40,470 bases of DNA, taken from positions 1-40,470 of IMG/VR virus record IMGVR_UViG_3300050821_002575. The stretch is one strand, 5' to 3'. The notes below the pieces were generated by a model. That model was not told the DNA's origin. It saw only the letters and a program-made list of their open reading frames with translations, and ran no database searches. Position numbers and translations under genes: made by a program. Positions 1 through 6,674 of this stretch are shown here, one piece after another; the first letter of the stretch is position 1; the number at the start of each line of letters is the position of its first letter. Origin of the DNA: a virus.

Positions 1-23
1 GGGGGGGGGGGGGGGGGGGGGGG
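1..23. other. Poly-G run at window edge, probable artefact
   Basis: The window opens with 23 consecutive G residues, found nowhere else in it. Such runs at a contig end are typical of two-colour Illumina chemistry, where absence of signal is read as G. It is better treated as an assembly edge than as a biological element. Confidence 0.8.
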
Positions 24-581
24 CTTGGCGATGTCGTTCCGTCGTCCGAGAGCGACCCTGCGCCGGTGCGAGTGCCGCGCCGGCGCGATCGTCGTCACCG
101 GCATGGCAAGCCCTATAGCGACGAGCAGATCATCGCGCGGATCAGCCTGTGGGCGAAGCTCACGGGCGACCCGCCGACGAAGGCCGACTGGACGCCGGCG
201 AAGCTCCGCAGCAGGGCGGCGGCAGCACGGGAGGCGATCGAGTGCAAGCTGCGCCTGATCGCGCTGTACGAGCTGGGCGACTTCCCGAGCGAGACGACCG
301 TGCGGGAACGCTTCGGCAGCCTGAACGCCGCGCTCGAGCTGGCGGGGTTCGAGCCGCGCGGGACGGGCAGGCCACCGCGCCCCGACAACGACGCCGCGAT
401 GCGCGCCGCGCCGAAGCCGAAGGCTGGCGAGAAGGCGCTGCGCGGCTACTTCGAGAAGGTCGCGGAGCTGCGCGCCGAGTGGGGCGAGGGACCGGCGCTG
501 AAGGCTGCGCTGTACGACCTGGCGCTGAGCGCCATCACGGAGGCTGATCGGATTGTCGGATATAGCGAGGATTTGGTGTAA
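24..581 (+). CDS. HNH-repeat (homing endonuclease-associated repeat) protein, 5' partial
   Basis: The frame is open from the window edge, so the true start is probably lost; the first usable start inside is GTG at 66 (171 aa from there). Two copies of a helical repeat are visible. One has a G-x-PP-x-x-x-DW pattern around residues 20-45 of the 171-aa form. The other has FPSETTVRERFGSLNAAL, near residues 75-92. This pattern is that of the HNH repeat, found beside or inside phage and actinobacterial HNH homing endonucleases. No HNH catalytic motif is present in the visible part, so nuclease activity cannot be claimed; the catalytic part could lie off the left edge. It ends 39 nt before the next gene. 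Confidence 0.6.
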   Translation, partial: LGDVVPSSESDPAPVRVPRRRDRRHRHGKPYSDEQIIARISLWAKLTGDPPTKADWTPAKLRSRAAAAREAIECKLRLIALYELGDFPSETTVRERFGSLNAALELAGFEPRGTGRPPRPDNDAAMRAAPKPKAGEKALRGYFEKVAELRAEWGEGPALKAALYDLALSAITEADRIVGYSEDLV

Positions 582-595
582 GGTTATTCCTGACA
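575..595 (+). promoter_or_regulatory. Promoter-like element with variant dyad upstream of AT-hook gene
   Basis: GGTGTAAGGT (575-584) contains a TANNNT -10-like hexamer, TAAGGT. It is followed by TGACA (591-595), giving TGTAA-N9-TGACA, a longer-spaced version of the N7 dyad found elsewhere. The same decamer recurs at 19579 before the prohead protease gene. No good -35 is visible. Function is inferred from position only. Confidence 0.3.
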
Positions 596-620
596 CAAGC
601 CACCGATCAAGGAGTGACAC

Positions 621-1052
621 ATGCCTGACTTCCTCACCGCCAAGCGCGGCGAGCTGTGCGACCGACGCGACGAGCTGGCGCCGATGGCTGCCGAGCATGG
701 CCGCATCGTGGAGGCGATCGACGCGCTCGATCGAGCAGTCCCGTCGTCGGCCGCGGCCAGCTCGAACGGCAGCAGCACGCAGCCTCGTCGTCGTGGTCCT
801 GGCCGTCCGCGCGCGAGCGCCAAGCCGGCCCGGCCGCGCACCCGTGGCGCCGGTCGCAAGAAGGGCAGCGGCAAGCGTGGCGCAGAAGCGCTCGACATCA
901 TCCGTGCTGCGAGCGCTGACGGGATCAGCTTGCAGGGTGTCGCTGACAAGCTGGGCATCAAGCCCAACTACCTCTACAGGGTGTTGCCGCCGATGGAGGC
1001 CGAGGGCAAGATCAAGAAGTGCGCGGACGGCACATACGTCGCCGTGTCGTGA
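621..1052 (+). CDS. AT-hook / winged-helix DNA-binding protein
   Basis: The product is 143 aa. The N-terminal 45 residues are probably helical. They are followed by a basic Pro/Gly/Arg linker (residues 56-85) with an RGPGRPR AT-hook-like core. The C-terminal 60 residues read as a small winged helix (helix-turn-helix around ISLQGVADKLGIKPNYLYRVL, then a basic wing). Similar linker-plus-HTH proteins are common in high-GC actinobacteria and their phages and are thought to bind DNA as nucleoid-like or regulatory proteins. An AAGGAG ribosome site (609-614) lies 6 nt before the ATG, one of the best in this half. The first gene after a promoter-like element, it is a candidate regulator of the array that follows. 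Target and function are unproven. Confidence 0.65.
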   Translation: MPDFLTAKRGELCDRRDELAPMAAEHGRIVEAIDALDRAVPSSAAASSNGSSTQPRRRGPGRPRASAKPARPRTRGAGRKKGSGKRGAEALDIIRAASADGISLQGVADKLGIKPNYLYRVLPPMEAEGKIKKCADGTYVAVS

Positions 1053-1261
1053 TCGCTCGCGCGGCTCTGATCGACGGGAAGGGCGAGGTCGTGCCGGACA
1101 AGATCGTGCGCGACTCCGCCCGCTCGCTGGCCGAGTGGATGACCGGACGAGGCGAGGGTGTCTCGTCCGGCTATCTGCGGGAGCGTCAGTGGCTTCGCCC
1201 GTCTGCCGGCGGCGAGCTGATTGCGATGCCTGAGTGCTACCGCTTCGACATAGCGCTGTGA
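1049..1261 (+). CDS. Small hypothetical protein
   Basis: A 70-aa product starting at GTG 1049, which overlaps the preceding stop by 4 nt (GTGA); the frame extends back to 1019 but that part lies inside the previous gene. No family is recognised. The sequence is mixed charge, with a SARSLAEWM helix in the middle and no membrane segment. It is translationally coupled to both neighbours. Confidence 0.5.
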   Translation: MIARAALIDGKGEVVPDKIVRDSARSLAEWMTGRGEGVSSGYLRERQWLRPSAGGELIAMPECYRFDIAL

Positions 1262-1524
1262 CCGCCCGCCCGGACGCCAAGCCGGTCAGCGTCGGCGAGC
1301 TCGTGAAGGGCAAGACGTACACGCTCGCCAGCGTGAGCAACGCCGACGGCACGGTCGCGGTGATCTGGCATATCTGCTCTGTCGGGCCGAAGTGGTTGAC
1401 GCTGCGCGAGTGGCGCGAACCGCCTGGCGGTGGTCCTGGCCGGTGGGCTGGGATGTTCCGGCTGCTGCGCTCGGGCTGGGAGCGCGGCGAGCCGTTCGTG
1501 CCGATCGACGACCCGTCGGCATGA
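1258..1524 (+). CDS. Small hypothetical protein (beta-rich)
   Basis: An 88-aa product from GTG 1258 (GTGA overlap with the previous stop). An earlier in-frame start at 1234 lies inside the upstream gene. Alternating hydrophobic stretches (KTYTLASVS, TVAVIWHICSV, KWLTLREW) suggest a small beta-barrel or sandwich. No family is recognised. Confidence 0.5.
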   Translation: MTARPDAKPVSVGELVKGKTYTLASVSNADGTVAVIWHICSVGPKWLTLREWREPPGGGPGRWAGMFRLLRSGWERGEPFVPIDDPSA

Positions 1525-1706
1525 TCGACCAGGCCGCCGTAGACCGCGCGCTCGAGCTGTGCCGCGAGATTCGCGTGCTGATCGCTCGCCTGCGCGTGCT
1601 GCTGCTCGACCTCGACCCGTTCGATGACGCGCTCGCTCGGCTCCGTGCGCGCCGCGCGACCGAGCTTGATCTTGCACGCCGCGATGTTGGGCTGCCGCCG
1701 CTCTGA
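1521..1706 (+). CDS. Small helical hypothetical protein
   Basis: A 61-aa product starting at ATG 1521 (ATGA overlap with the upstream stop). It is Leu/Arg-rich and probably forms an amphipathic helical hairpin (LCREIRVLIARLRVLLLDL, then LARLRARRATEL). No family is recognised. The following gene starts on its last base. Confidence 0.5.
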   Translation: MIDQAAVDRALELCREIRVLIARLRVLLLDLDPFDDALARLRARRATELDLARRDVGLPPL

Positions 1707-2101
1707 TGTGGCTGCCGCTCTACAGGCCGAAGGTCGGCATCGGCCTGTTCGTGGTGAGCTTTCCCGCTGACCTGCTGCTGCACGCCAACGCCTTCCTGTT
1801 CGCCAGCGTGTTCGTCCTCGTGCTGCTATGGGCGATCTACGGCAAGGGCAGACCGCCGGCGCCCGTCGTCGAGCAGCCCGAGCAGGGCGGCCACATGATC
1901 CCGCACGAGTGGGCGGTCGAGGTCATGGAGCACGTCACGCAGCCGCGCGCGATCTTGACGATGCTGCCCGAGCCGCCACCACCGACGCTCGGCCAGCGCG
2001 CCCGCCGGCGAGCACGTCTCGCAAGATGGGCAGTCGGCCGCGCGTTCTGGCGTGTTGGCGTTGCGCTCGCGCCGCACCTGCGCTATGAAGGCGAGGACTG
2101 A
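1706..2101 (+). CDS. Membrane-anchored hypothetical protein
   Basis: A 131-aa product with two hydrophobic stretches (residues about 10-25 and 28-46, the second FLFASVFVLVLLWAIYG). A proline-rich and then strongly basic cytoplasmic-type tail follows (residues 95-120, many Arg). It starts at a TGATG junction with the previous gene. Topology is predicted by eye; function is unknown. Confidence 0.5.
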   Translation: MWLPLYRPKVGIGLFVVSFPADLLLHANAFLFASVFVLVLLWAIYGKGRPPAPVVEQPEQGGHMIPHEWAVEVMEHVTQPRAILTMLPEPPPPTLGQRARRRARLARWAVGRAFWRVGVALAPHLRYEGED

Positions 2102-2301
2102 TGGAGCCACGCCAGCCACGGGGCCCGCGGATCGTCGAGTACGACGCCGTGGTCCGCGCCCACGTCGATCGGAAGGGCAACCTGCGCCTGTACCGGCGCC
2201 GGCGGCTGTGGGTCGTGCAGACGATCTTCCATCCCGCCGGTGAGTGGCGCACCGTGAGCGTCGATCGCACCGCTCACGCGCTCGTGCAGCTCACCCGCTG
2301 A
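2101..2301 (+). CDS. Small basic hypothetical protein
   Basis: A 66-aa product rich in Arg and aromatic residues (NLRLYRRRRLWVVQTIF). It is possibly a small beta protein binding nucleic acid, but no family is recognised. TGATG junctions occur at both ends, though the ATG at its 3' end (2301) does not lead to a convincing gene. Confidence 0.45.
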   Translation: MEPRQPRGPRIVEYDAVVRAHVDRKGNLRLYRRRRLWVVQTIFHPAGEWRTVSVDRTAHALVQLTR

Positions 2302-2484
2302 TGTCCGGGCGCACCCATACAGTCGCGGGGCGCGACGCTGCTAAGCGGAACGGTCGCGGCCGAGTTCCTGACGAGGCTTCGCTTAGCGGCCTGCAAGAGA
2401 ACACTGGCGCCTCGCGCGTGGGGCGTGGAGTCCGACAGCAGCGCCGCGCACGTTCGTCCGGGCGCGGCCGTACATTCGCGCGTG
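2302..2484 (+). other. Non-coding stretch with a nested inverted repeat
   Basis: No convincing gene covers this 183-base stretch. The ATG at 2301 opens a frame that runs to 2831, but it is low-quality Arg/Ser sequence and antagonises the better frame from 2485. A perfect 8-bp inverted repeat (GCTAAGCG 2340-2347, CGCTTAGC 2380-2387) encloses a second stem, GAAC 2348-2351 with GTTC 2364-2367. Together they could form one branched RNA hairpin. No T-tract follows, so a simple intrinsic terminator is unlikely. It may be an RNA processing site, a small RNA, or a relic. Confidence 0.4.
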
Positions 2485-2847
2485 ATGATCGGCTCGCCTG
2501 TCCTGTATCACCCGCTCGGCCAATGCGCCGGCACCACGGCGGAAGTGATCCGCTGCCATTCGTACAACCTGTGGTCGGGCATCGTGAGCGACATCAGCGA
2601 GTTGACGCTGATCGCCACCGTCGCCACGGGCATCACGATCTTCTGGCGCAAGCACAACTGCCACGAACATCGCTGCTGGCGGCTGAGCTGGCACCCCGAC
2701 AGCGACGGGCATCCGGTGTGCAAGCGGCATCACCCCGAACACCCGTCGCGCGGGCTGTGGTGGGCGATCAAGCACTTCTTCAGGACGGGCCACATGGGCG
2801 ACCACAGCCATCCACGGCACGCCAAGCATGAGCCGGTCGTCGGCTGA
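2485..2847 (+). CDS. Membrane protein with Cys/His metal-binding motif
   Basis: A 120-aa product from ATG 2485 (GTG 2482 is an alternative). Residues about 30-55 are hydrophobic (ISELTLIATVATGITIFW). They are followed by a Cys/His cluster of the form HNCHEHRCW...CKRHHPEH and a His-rich tail. Actinobacteriophages often carry a short protein with one membrane segment followed by this C-x-x-x-x-C...C-x-x-HH arrangement; its role is not known to me. The start lacks a clear ribosome site. The next gene overlaps its end by 20 nt. Confidence 0.6.
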   Translation: MIGSPVLYHPLGQCAGTTAEVIRCHSYNLWSGIVSDISELTLIATVATGITIFWRKHNCHEHRCWRLSWHPDSDGHPVCKRHHPEHPSRGLWWAIKHFFRTGHMGDHSHPRHAKHEPVVG

Positions 2848-3136
2848 GGGCGCGCGCGAGCTGCGCAAGGGGCTGAGGTCAGCGCGGCAGGACCGGCGTC
2901 TGCGCTGCCAGCGCGTCGAGCTGTACGAGCGGTTCGAGGACGTGCCTGCGGGGATCGCCGAGCGGCTGAGCGAACAGAGCGTCGGCCCGTACCAGGCGTT
3001 GATGTTCGCGGTGGCGTGGCGCGGGCAGATGTTCGCGTGCGTGCCGCTGAGCGACCAGCTCGTGCGCAGCGCGGACACGGAGCCGGTGCTGCGCGTCCTC
3101 GTGCAAGACCTCGGCGCGGAGCTCGACGAAGCGTGA
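2828..3136 (+). CDS. Hypothetical protein
   Basis: A 102-aa product with a basic helical N-terminus (ELRKGLRSARQDRRLRCQR) and a more hydrophobic centre (YQALMFAVAWRGQMFACV). No family is recognised. ATG 2828 lies 20 nt inside the previous gene and is the only in-frame start nearby. Confidence 0.5.
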   Translation: MSRSSAEGARELRKGLRSARQDRRLRCQRVELYERFEDVPAGIAERLSEQSVGPYQALMFAVAWRGQMFACVPLSDQLVRSADTEPVLRVLVQDLGAELDEA

Positions 3137-3435
3137 GCGCGATGGGCCTGAACCTGCGGCGCTGGCGGCAGGCGGTCGCCACGCACGACGTAGAGAACCC
3201 GTCGCACGAGAGCTACGGCATCGGCCTGGCGTTCTTCGACCTTGAGCGCCTTGGCTTGACGGAGGGCGAGGAGCTGTGGCCCGGCTACACCGTGCAGGTG
3301 GACGGCAAGGCGAGCGGCAACTTCCGCGTGCTGTGCGACGGCGAGCATGACGAATGTGATCTGCGGATCAAGGAAGCCCGCGAAGCGCCACCGACGGACG
3401 CCGTGACCCGCGAGCGCGAGCTGACGCCAGCGTGA
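3133..3435 (+). CDS. Hypothetical protein
   Basis: A 100-aa product from GTG 3133 (GTGA overlap); ATG 3142 is an alternative. The frame is open back to 3016 but that part lies inside the upstream gene and is Arg-rich shadow. The C-terminal half is acidic with two Cys (VLCDGEHDECDL). No family is recognised. Confidence 0.5.
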   Translation: MSAMGLNLRRWRQAVATHDVENPSHESYGIGLAFFDLERLGLTEGEELWPGYTVQVDGKASGNFRVLCDGEHDECDLRIKEAREAPPTDAVTRERELTPA

Positions 3436-3653
3436 AGGTGCTGTGGGACGACACGATCGAGGTTGACGGCTGCATGGTCAACCTGCGCTGCAACAACCTG
3501 ATCGGCCTCGACCCGCAGGACGGTCGCCCGGTGCGCCTGATCCCGCCCGAGCTGGCCTACGAGGCGGCCGAGCGCGAGCAGCCGAGCTTCGGCCCGATCC
3601 CCGTGCGCCAAGACCCACGGATGCCGTCCGGTGCGGTCGCTGTGATCGCCTGA
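3432..3653 (+). CDS. Small hypothetical protein (beta-rich)
   Basis: A 73-aa product starting at GTG 3432 with a GTGA overlap. The sequence begins KVLWDDTIEVDGCMVNLRCNN and looks like a small beta fold. No family is recognised. It is coupled to the membrane miniprotein gene at 3653 by a TGATG junction. Confidence 0.5.
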   Translation: MKVLWDDTIEVDGCMVNLRCNNLIGLDPQDGRPVRLIPPELAYEAAEREQPSFGPIPVRQDPRMPSGAVAVIA

Positions 3654-3793
3654 TGCAATGGACGGGCGTCATCGTCGCGGTGTGGTTCCTGTGGTGGACG
3701 CAGCACGAAGCCGAACAGAGCGCGCGCCGCGATCGTGAACGCCGTCGCCGGCGTGAAGATGAAGCTCGCCGGCGGAGGATGCGCCAGTGGTGA
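3653..3793 (+). CDS. 46-aa membrane miniprotein
   Basis: Reading ATG 3653 to TGA 3793 gives 46 residues. An N-terminal hydrophobic helix (TGVIVAVWFLWW) is followed by an extremely charged tail, more than half Arg, Glu or Asp. The TGATG start and GTGA stop junctions match the spacing of the whole array, which supports it as a gene despite its size. Such single-pass proteins with basic tails occur in phage lysis and membrane-takeover modules, but no homologue can be named. Confidence 0.5.
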   Translation: MQWTGVIVAVWFLWWTQHEAEQSARRDRERRRRREDEARRRRMRQW

Positions 3794-4197
3794 CGAGGGT
3801 CGCTCAGCAGCACAAGGATGGCTGTGGCCGCGCGGTGCTGGCGATGCTGACCGGCACGACCTACGAGGCCGTCGATCAGCTCATCCCCGCGCGCGACGGC
3901 AAGCGCGACCTCGAGCTGTGGCAGCAGGAACGCTTCTTGATGGAGCGCGGTTGGTTCCAGCGCGTCGTGCTGAAGCGCGAGGAAGCCGACGGCGTGTGGC
4001 CGCCGCGCCCGTTCGCGCCGCTGCACATGGCGATGGTCAGCAGCCGTGGCGGACCAGGCCACAGCGTCGTGATGCTCAGCGACGGCACGGTGCTCGACCC
4101 GAACAACCCCGGCGGCTGGCGGCTGACGGACTGGCCGATCGTGTACGTCGTGGTGGGCCTCGTGCCGCCCGCGCTCGTGCCCGCGGGCCCGTCATAG
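3790..4197 (+). CDS. C39-like cysteine peptidase-fold protein
   Basis: A 135-aa product from GTG 3790 (GTGA overlap; GTG 3787 is an alternative). Q-H-K-D-G-C-G at residues 7-13 fits the oxyanion Gln and nucleophile Cys12 of papain-like C39 peptidases, followed by AVLAMLTGTTYEAV. G-H-S-V-V at 90-94 supplies His91, and VLDPNNP at 101-107 supplies Asp103. This Q-C-H-D order is the family signature, in a compact form with no export signal or transporter domain. Partner or substrate is unknown. It ends a coupled run and is followed by a hairpin and a promoter-like element. A role in processing a host or phage peptide is an inference. Confidence 0.6.
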   Translation: MTRVAQQHKDGCGRAVLAMLTGTTYEAVDQLIPARDGKRDLELWQQERFLMERGWFQRVVLKREEADGVWPPRPFAPLHMAMVSSRGGPGHSVVMLSDGTVLDPNNPGGWRLTDWPIVYVVVGLVPPALVPAGPS

Positions 4198-4252
4198 TCG
4201 AGCGTCATAATCCCCGCGCGTGGCGCCCGGTTTCTGCCGCTTCACGGGCATG

Positions 4253-4287
4253 GGGCGCGCCGAAGCGGAGCGGCGTCAGGCGCGCCC
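4253..4287 (+). terminator. GC-rich hairpin, possible terminator
   Basis: GGGCGCGCC (4253-4261) and GGCGCGCCC (4279-4287) form a perfect 9-bp stem with a 17-nt loop after the stop of the C39-like gene. No T-run follows, so efficiency as an intrinsic terminator is doubtful. Its place between a gene end and a promoter-like site supports a boundary role. Confidence 0.35.
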
Positions 4288-4309
4288 ACACGCACCCTCT
4301 ATGCGCAAC

Positions 4310-4348
4310 TTGCATACTGCCGCAGCTTGTGTGTAAACTCACCTGACA
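4310..4348 (+). promoter_or_regulatory. Sigma70-like promoter overlapping a dyad operator
   Basis: TTGCAT (4310-4315) and TAAACT (4334-4339) are separated by 18 bp, with TGTG just before the -10: the best promoter match in the left half. The -10 lies inside the dyad TGTAA-N7-TGACA (4332-4348). The first gene, at 4375, has an AGGGGG ribosome site. A repressor bound to the dyad would cover the -10, so an operator role is plausible but inferred. Confidence 0.5.
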
Positions 4349-4374
4349 CGTCCACGCGAGCAGTAGGGGGAGCC

Positions 4375-4554
4375 ATGCCACAGAACGCGATCGTCACCGT
4401 CACGCACACGCTCGACATCCCGGCCAGCAGGGTCGAGCAGATCATCGCCGGCGCCGAGAACCCGGAGAAGGCGATCGAGGACGCCGTGATCGGCGACCCG
4501 CCGGCGTTCATGGACTTCGCCAACGGCGACCCGGATGTCGAGGTCGCGCTGTGA
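4375..4554 (+). CDS. Small acidic hypothetical protein
   Basis: A 59-aa product. ATG 4375 follows a purine-rich AGGGGGAG ribosome site, which decides the start over the upstream GTG 4327 that lies inside the promoter. The sequence has a short beta stretch (AIVTVTHTLDIP), then a helix and an acidic end. No family is recognised. It is coupled by GTGA to the glycosyltransferase gene and may assist its expression. Confidence 0.55.
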   Translation: MPQNAIVTVTHTLDIPASRVEQIIAGAENPEKAIEDAVIGDPPAFMDFANGDPDVEVAL

Positions 4555-5669
4555 CGCTGATCGCCGTGCTCGCCGTGGTGCTGCTCGCCTTCGACATGCA
4601 GAACCTCATCGCCGTGGTGCGCAGGGCCGTGAAGCTCCCCGACGAGTCGAGCTCGGACTACACGCTGATCGTGCCGCTGTTCGGCAACCCCGACGTGCTG
4701 ACGAACCTGCCCTTCCTCGCGCGCTACAAGCCGCGCGTGATGCTCGTCCTGAACACCACGAACGACGCCATGCGCAACTTCGCCGAGGGCCTTGAAGCTG
4801 AGGGCTGGCGCATCCACCGCACGCAGTTCACCGAAGCGCGCCCGCGCGTCTCGCGGCTGTGGCAGGCTGGCCTCGCGGCCGTCACCACGACCTACGCCAT
4901 CAGGTTCGACGCGGACACGATGTCGCCGTGTGATCCTGGCCGCGCGATCCGTGCGCTCGAGCTGAGCGGCGCCGACTACGCCAGCGCCAAGGTGCTCGCC
5001 AAGAATCCGCACTCGATCCTCGGGCACCTGCAAGCCGCTGAGTACAGGATGGCGATGCAGGTCCGGCACTTCCGGCCGTGGATGACGAGCGGCGCGTGCA
5101 TCATGGGCAGGACCGAGGCCCTGCGCGCGGTGCTGGCGCAGCACACGCATTGGTGGAACGGCGAGGATGTCGAGCAGGGCGTGATCGCCAAGCACTACCG
5201 GATGCGCGTCAGGCACGTTGACTACCCCGCCTACACCGATGTCCCCGACACCGTGCGCGGCCTGTTCAAGCAGCGCAAGTTGTGGTGGGCGGGCAATGTG
5301 CGGCAGTCGATCGTGAACCTCGATCAGATGATGTGGTTCCCCGCCTACGTCTTCTACAACATCGTCCTCGTGTACGTCGGGTTCGCGCTGCGCGGCCGGC
5401 TGCTCGGAGAGTCACCTTTGGCGCTCGCTACGGCGCTCCCGACGATGCTGGCGGCCTACGTGCTCATCACGTCGCTGGCGAACTTCAAGGTATGGTCGCG
5501 GTGGTTCCTGATCTTCCCGGCGTACAGTCTCGTGCAGGCTGTGGTGATGCCGGGCGTTGGGCTGATCGAGTTCGTGAGGACCGCCGTCAAGCACCGCAGC
5601 AGCGGGCGCTACCTGATCCGGTGGCGTCGTGAGCAATGGACACCGACCCCTGAGAGGACACCAGCATGA
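4551..5669 (+). CDS. Membrane-bound GT2 family glycosyltransferase
   Basis: A 372-aa product. Residues 1-15 form an N-terminal membrane helix. The GT-A catalytic region follows: D-A-D at 120-122 (DXD, metal and nucleotide sugar), SGACIMG near 180-186 in the acceptor region, G-E-D at 204-206 (catalytic base position) and QRKLWW at 241-246, a degenerate Q-x-x-R-W motif. After residue 260 come three or so membrane segments (for example FPAYVFYNIVLVYVGFAL and LPTMLAAYVLITSL). This is the organisation of processive synthases such as NodC and hyaluronan/cellulose synthases, though the visible protein is short. Likely role: transferring sugar from a nucleotide sugar to an envelope acceptor at the host membrane. 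The substrate cannot be told from sequence. Confidence 0.75.
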   Translation: MTLIAVLAVVLLAFDMQNLIAVVRRAVKLPDESSSDYTLIVPLFGNPDVLTNLPFLARYKPRVMLVLNTTNDAMRNFAEGLEAEGWRIHRTQFTEARPRVSRLWQAGLAAVTTTYAIRFDADTMSPCDPGRAIRALELSGADYASAKVLAKNPHSILGHLQAAEYRMAMQVRHFRPWMTSGACIMGRTEALRAVLAQHTHWWNGEDVEQGVIAKHYRMRVRHVDYPAYTDVPDTVRGLFKQRKLWWAGNVRQSIVNLDQMMWFPAYVFYNIVLVYVGFALRGRLLGESPLALATALPTMLAAYVLITSLANFKVWSRWFLIFPAYSLVQAVVMPGVGLIEFVRTAVKHRSSGRYLIRWRREQWTPTPERTPA

Positions 5670-5884
5670 GCGTCAAGACCTGCCTGCCGTTGGCCTGCAT
5701 CATCATCACCGTGATCTTCACCCCGACGATCACGAACACCACGCCGCAGCCGCCGAGCCCCCCCCCTGTCGTCGTTCACCATTCGACTCCGCATCATCGT
5801 CGTCACCACAAGCGCAAGCGCGTCTGCCGCCCGCGGCTGCACGGCCCGAAGCACCCGATCGTGTGCTTCTACCGGACTGTGTAA
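5666..5884 (+). CDS. Secreted or membrane-tethered Pro/His-rich peptide
   Basis: A 72-aa product with ribosome site GAGAGGA (5652-5658) 7 nt before ATG 5666. Residues 1-20 form a signal peptide or membrane anchor (CLPLACIIITVIF). They are followed by a proline stretch and a His/Arg/Lys-rich segment (residues 38-55) with three later Cys/Pro pairs. It overlaps the glycosyltransferase end by 4 nt and is probably co-expressed. The His cluster could bind metal or an anionic polymer. Function is unknown. Confidence 0.5.
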   Translation: MSVKTCLPLACIIITVIFTPTITNTTPQPPSPPPVVVHHSTPHHRRHHKRKRVCRPRLHGPKHPIVCFYRTV

Positions 5885-5896
5885 ACTCGCCTGACA
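5880..5896 (+). promoter_or_regulatory. Dyad site, 17 bp (TGTAA-N7-TGACA)
   Basis: The sequence is identical to the 4332 site except for one spacer base, including TAAACT (5882-5887) as a possible -10 preceded by TGTG. No -35 is evident. The ATG of the next gene lies 4 nt after the dyad, so the transcript would have almost no leader. Confidence 0.45.
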
Positions 5897-5899
5897 CGT

Positions 5900-6199
5900 A
5901 TGCCTGACGGGTCGGAGATAGAGACGGACGCGCCAGCCGAGGACCCGCTGCCTTGGCTGGCGCTGCGCGTGCGTGAACTGCCGAACGGCGAGAAGGTCGC
6001 CGAGGTCATGCACAACGACTTCGCGCTCGGCGTGCTGCCGTTGACGGGCTGGAAGTTGGAGGGCAGCCCGGAGCGCTTCGGCGTGCTGACCGTCGGCGTG
6101 CAGGTCGAGACGGCCGACATCTACGGCGGGACCTTCAAGAGCGTGCCCGCTGGCCGGCGTGCGCAACGAGAGCGAGGAGTTGACCCCGATGCCCGATGA
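5900..6199 (+). CDS. Hypothetical protein
   Basis: A 99-aa product starting directly after the dyad site. The N-terminus is acidic, with a beta-rich core (ALRVRELPNGEKVAEVM, then FGVLTVGVQVETADIY) and a basic tail. No family is recognised. The absence of a ribosome site and the nearness of the -10 suggest leaderless or near-leaderless translation. Its 3' end overlaps the next gene by 11 nt. Confidence 0.55.
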   Translation: MPDGSEIETDAPAEDPLPWLALRVRELPNGEKVAEVMHNDFALGVLPLTGWKLEGSPERFGVLTVGVQVETADIYGGTFKSVPAGRRAQRERGVDPDAR

Positions 6200-6674
6200 A
6201 AGCCCGACGCGGCCGATCAAGCACATGCCGATCGCGGAGTTCCGCAGCGACGGCTACCTGCAAGAGCTGAACCGGCTGCTGCTGCACCCGCTCGGCCTCG
6301 CGCTCGAGGTCACGGTGATGGACGCCGAGACGGACGACGCGCGCCTGATCGAGCAGATAGCGCCGATCATCGCCGAGCAGCTTGTCCAGCTCAACCCGCC
6401 GGACGAGCTCGTGCGCGAGGCTGCGCGTGCGGTCGTGGCGAAGCTGTGGCCGCGTGGCAGCGAGCACATCAGCGGCGTGTGGGACTACCGCGACGACCCC
6501 GAGGGCATGGTCTACGGCGCGGGCGAAATCGACGTGAACAAGGCCGACCGGATCGCCGTGCTGCTCGCGCACAAGCTCGCTGAACGGCAGGGCCTTCTCG
6601 GGTTCGGTGTGCAGGGTCCGGCCGACGTGCCGCCTGACGAGCAGCCGCCGCCGGTGGAGCAGCCCGAGTCTTGA
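6189..6674 (+). CDS. Conserved actinophage-type protein with WDYRDDPEG motif
   Basis: A 161-aa product. ATG 6189 is preceded by GAGGAG (6174-6179); the earlier GTG 6159 is less likely. Residues 22-41 contain LNRLLLHPLGLALEVTV and residues about 97-107 VWDYRDDPEGM. I recognise this pair of motifs from uncharacterised proteins in many actinobacteriophages, where they lie in the small-gene arms. The C-terminus is Pro/Glu-rich. No enzymatic residues can be assigned. TTGA coupling leads to the next gene. Confidence 0.6.
   Translation: MPDESPTRPIKHMPIAEFRSDGYLQELNRLLLHPLGLALEVTVMDAETDDARLIEQIAPIIAEQLVQLNPPDELVREAARAVVAKLWPRGSEHISGVWDYRDDPEGMVYGAGEIDVNKADRIAVLLAHKLAERQGLLGFGVQGPADVPPDEQPPPVEQPES

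Noticed and set aside
1-23. G run as a G-quadruplex or packaging end
   Set aside because: Pure 23-base G at a contig edge is far better explained by sequencing chemistry; no cohesive-end or terminal repeat structure accompanies it.
2244-2831. 195-aa + strand ORF over the hairpin region
   Set aside because: Arg/Ser-rich and overlapping the better membrane/Cys-His frame at 2485; upstream it has no ribosome site.
4299-5216. 305-aa minus-strand ORF opposite the glycosyltransferase
   Set aside because: It is a shadow: the + strand frame has clear GT2 motifs, and the minus frame is low-quality His/Val/Arg sequence. Long open antisense frames are expected in high-GC coding DNA.
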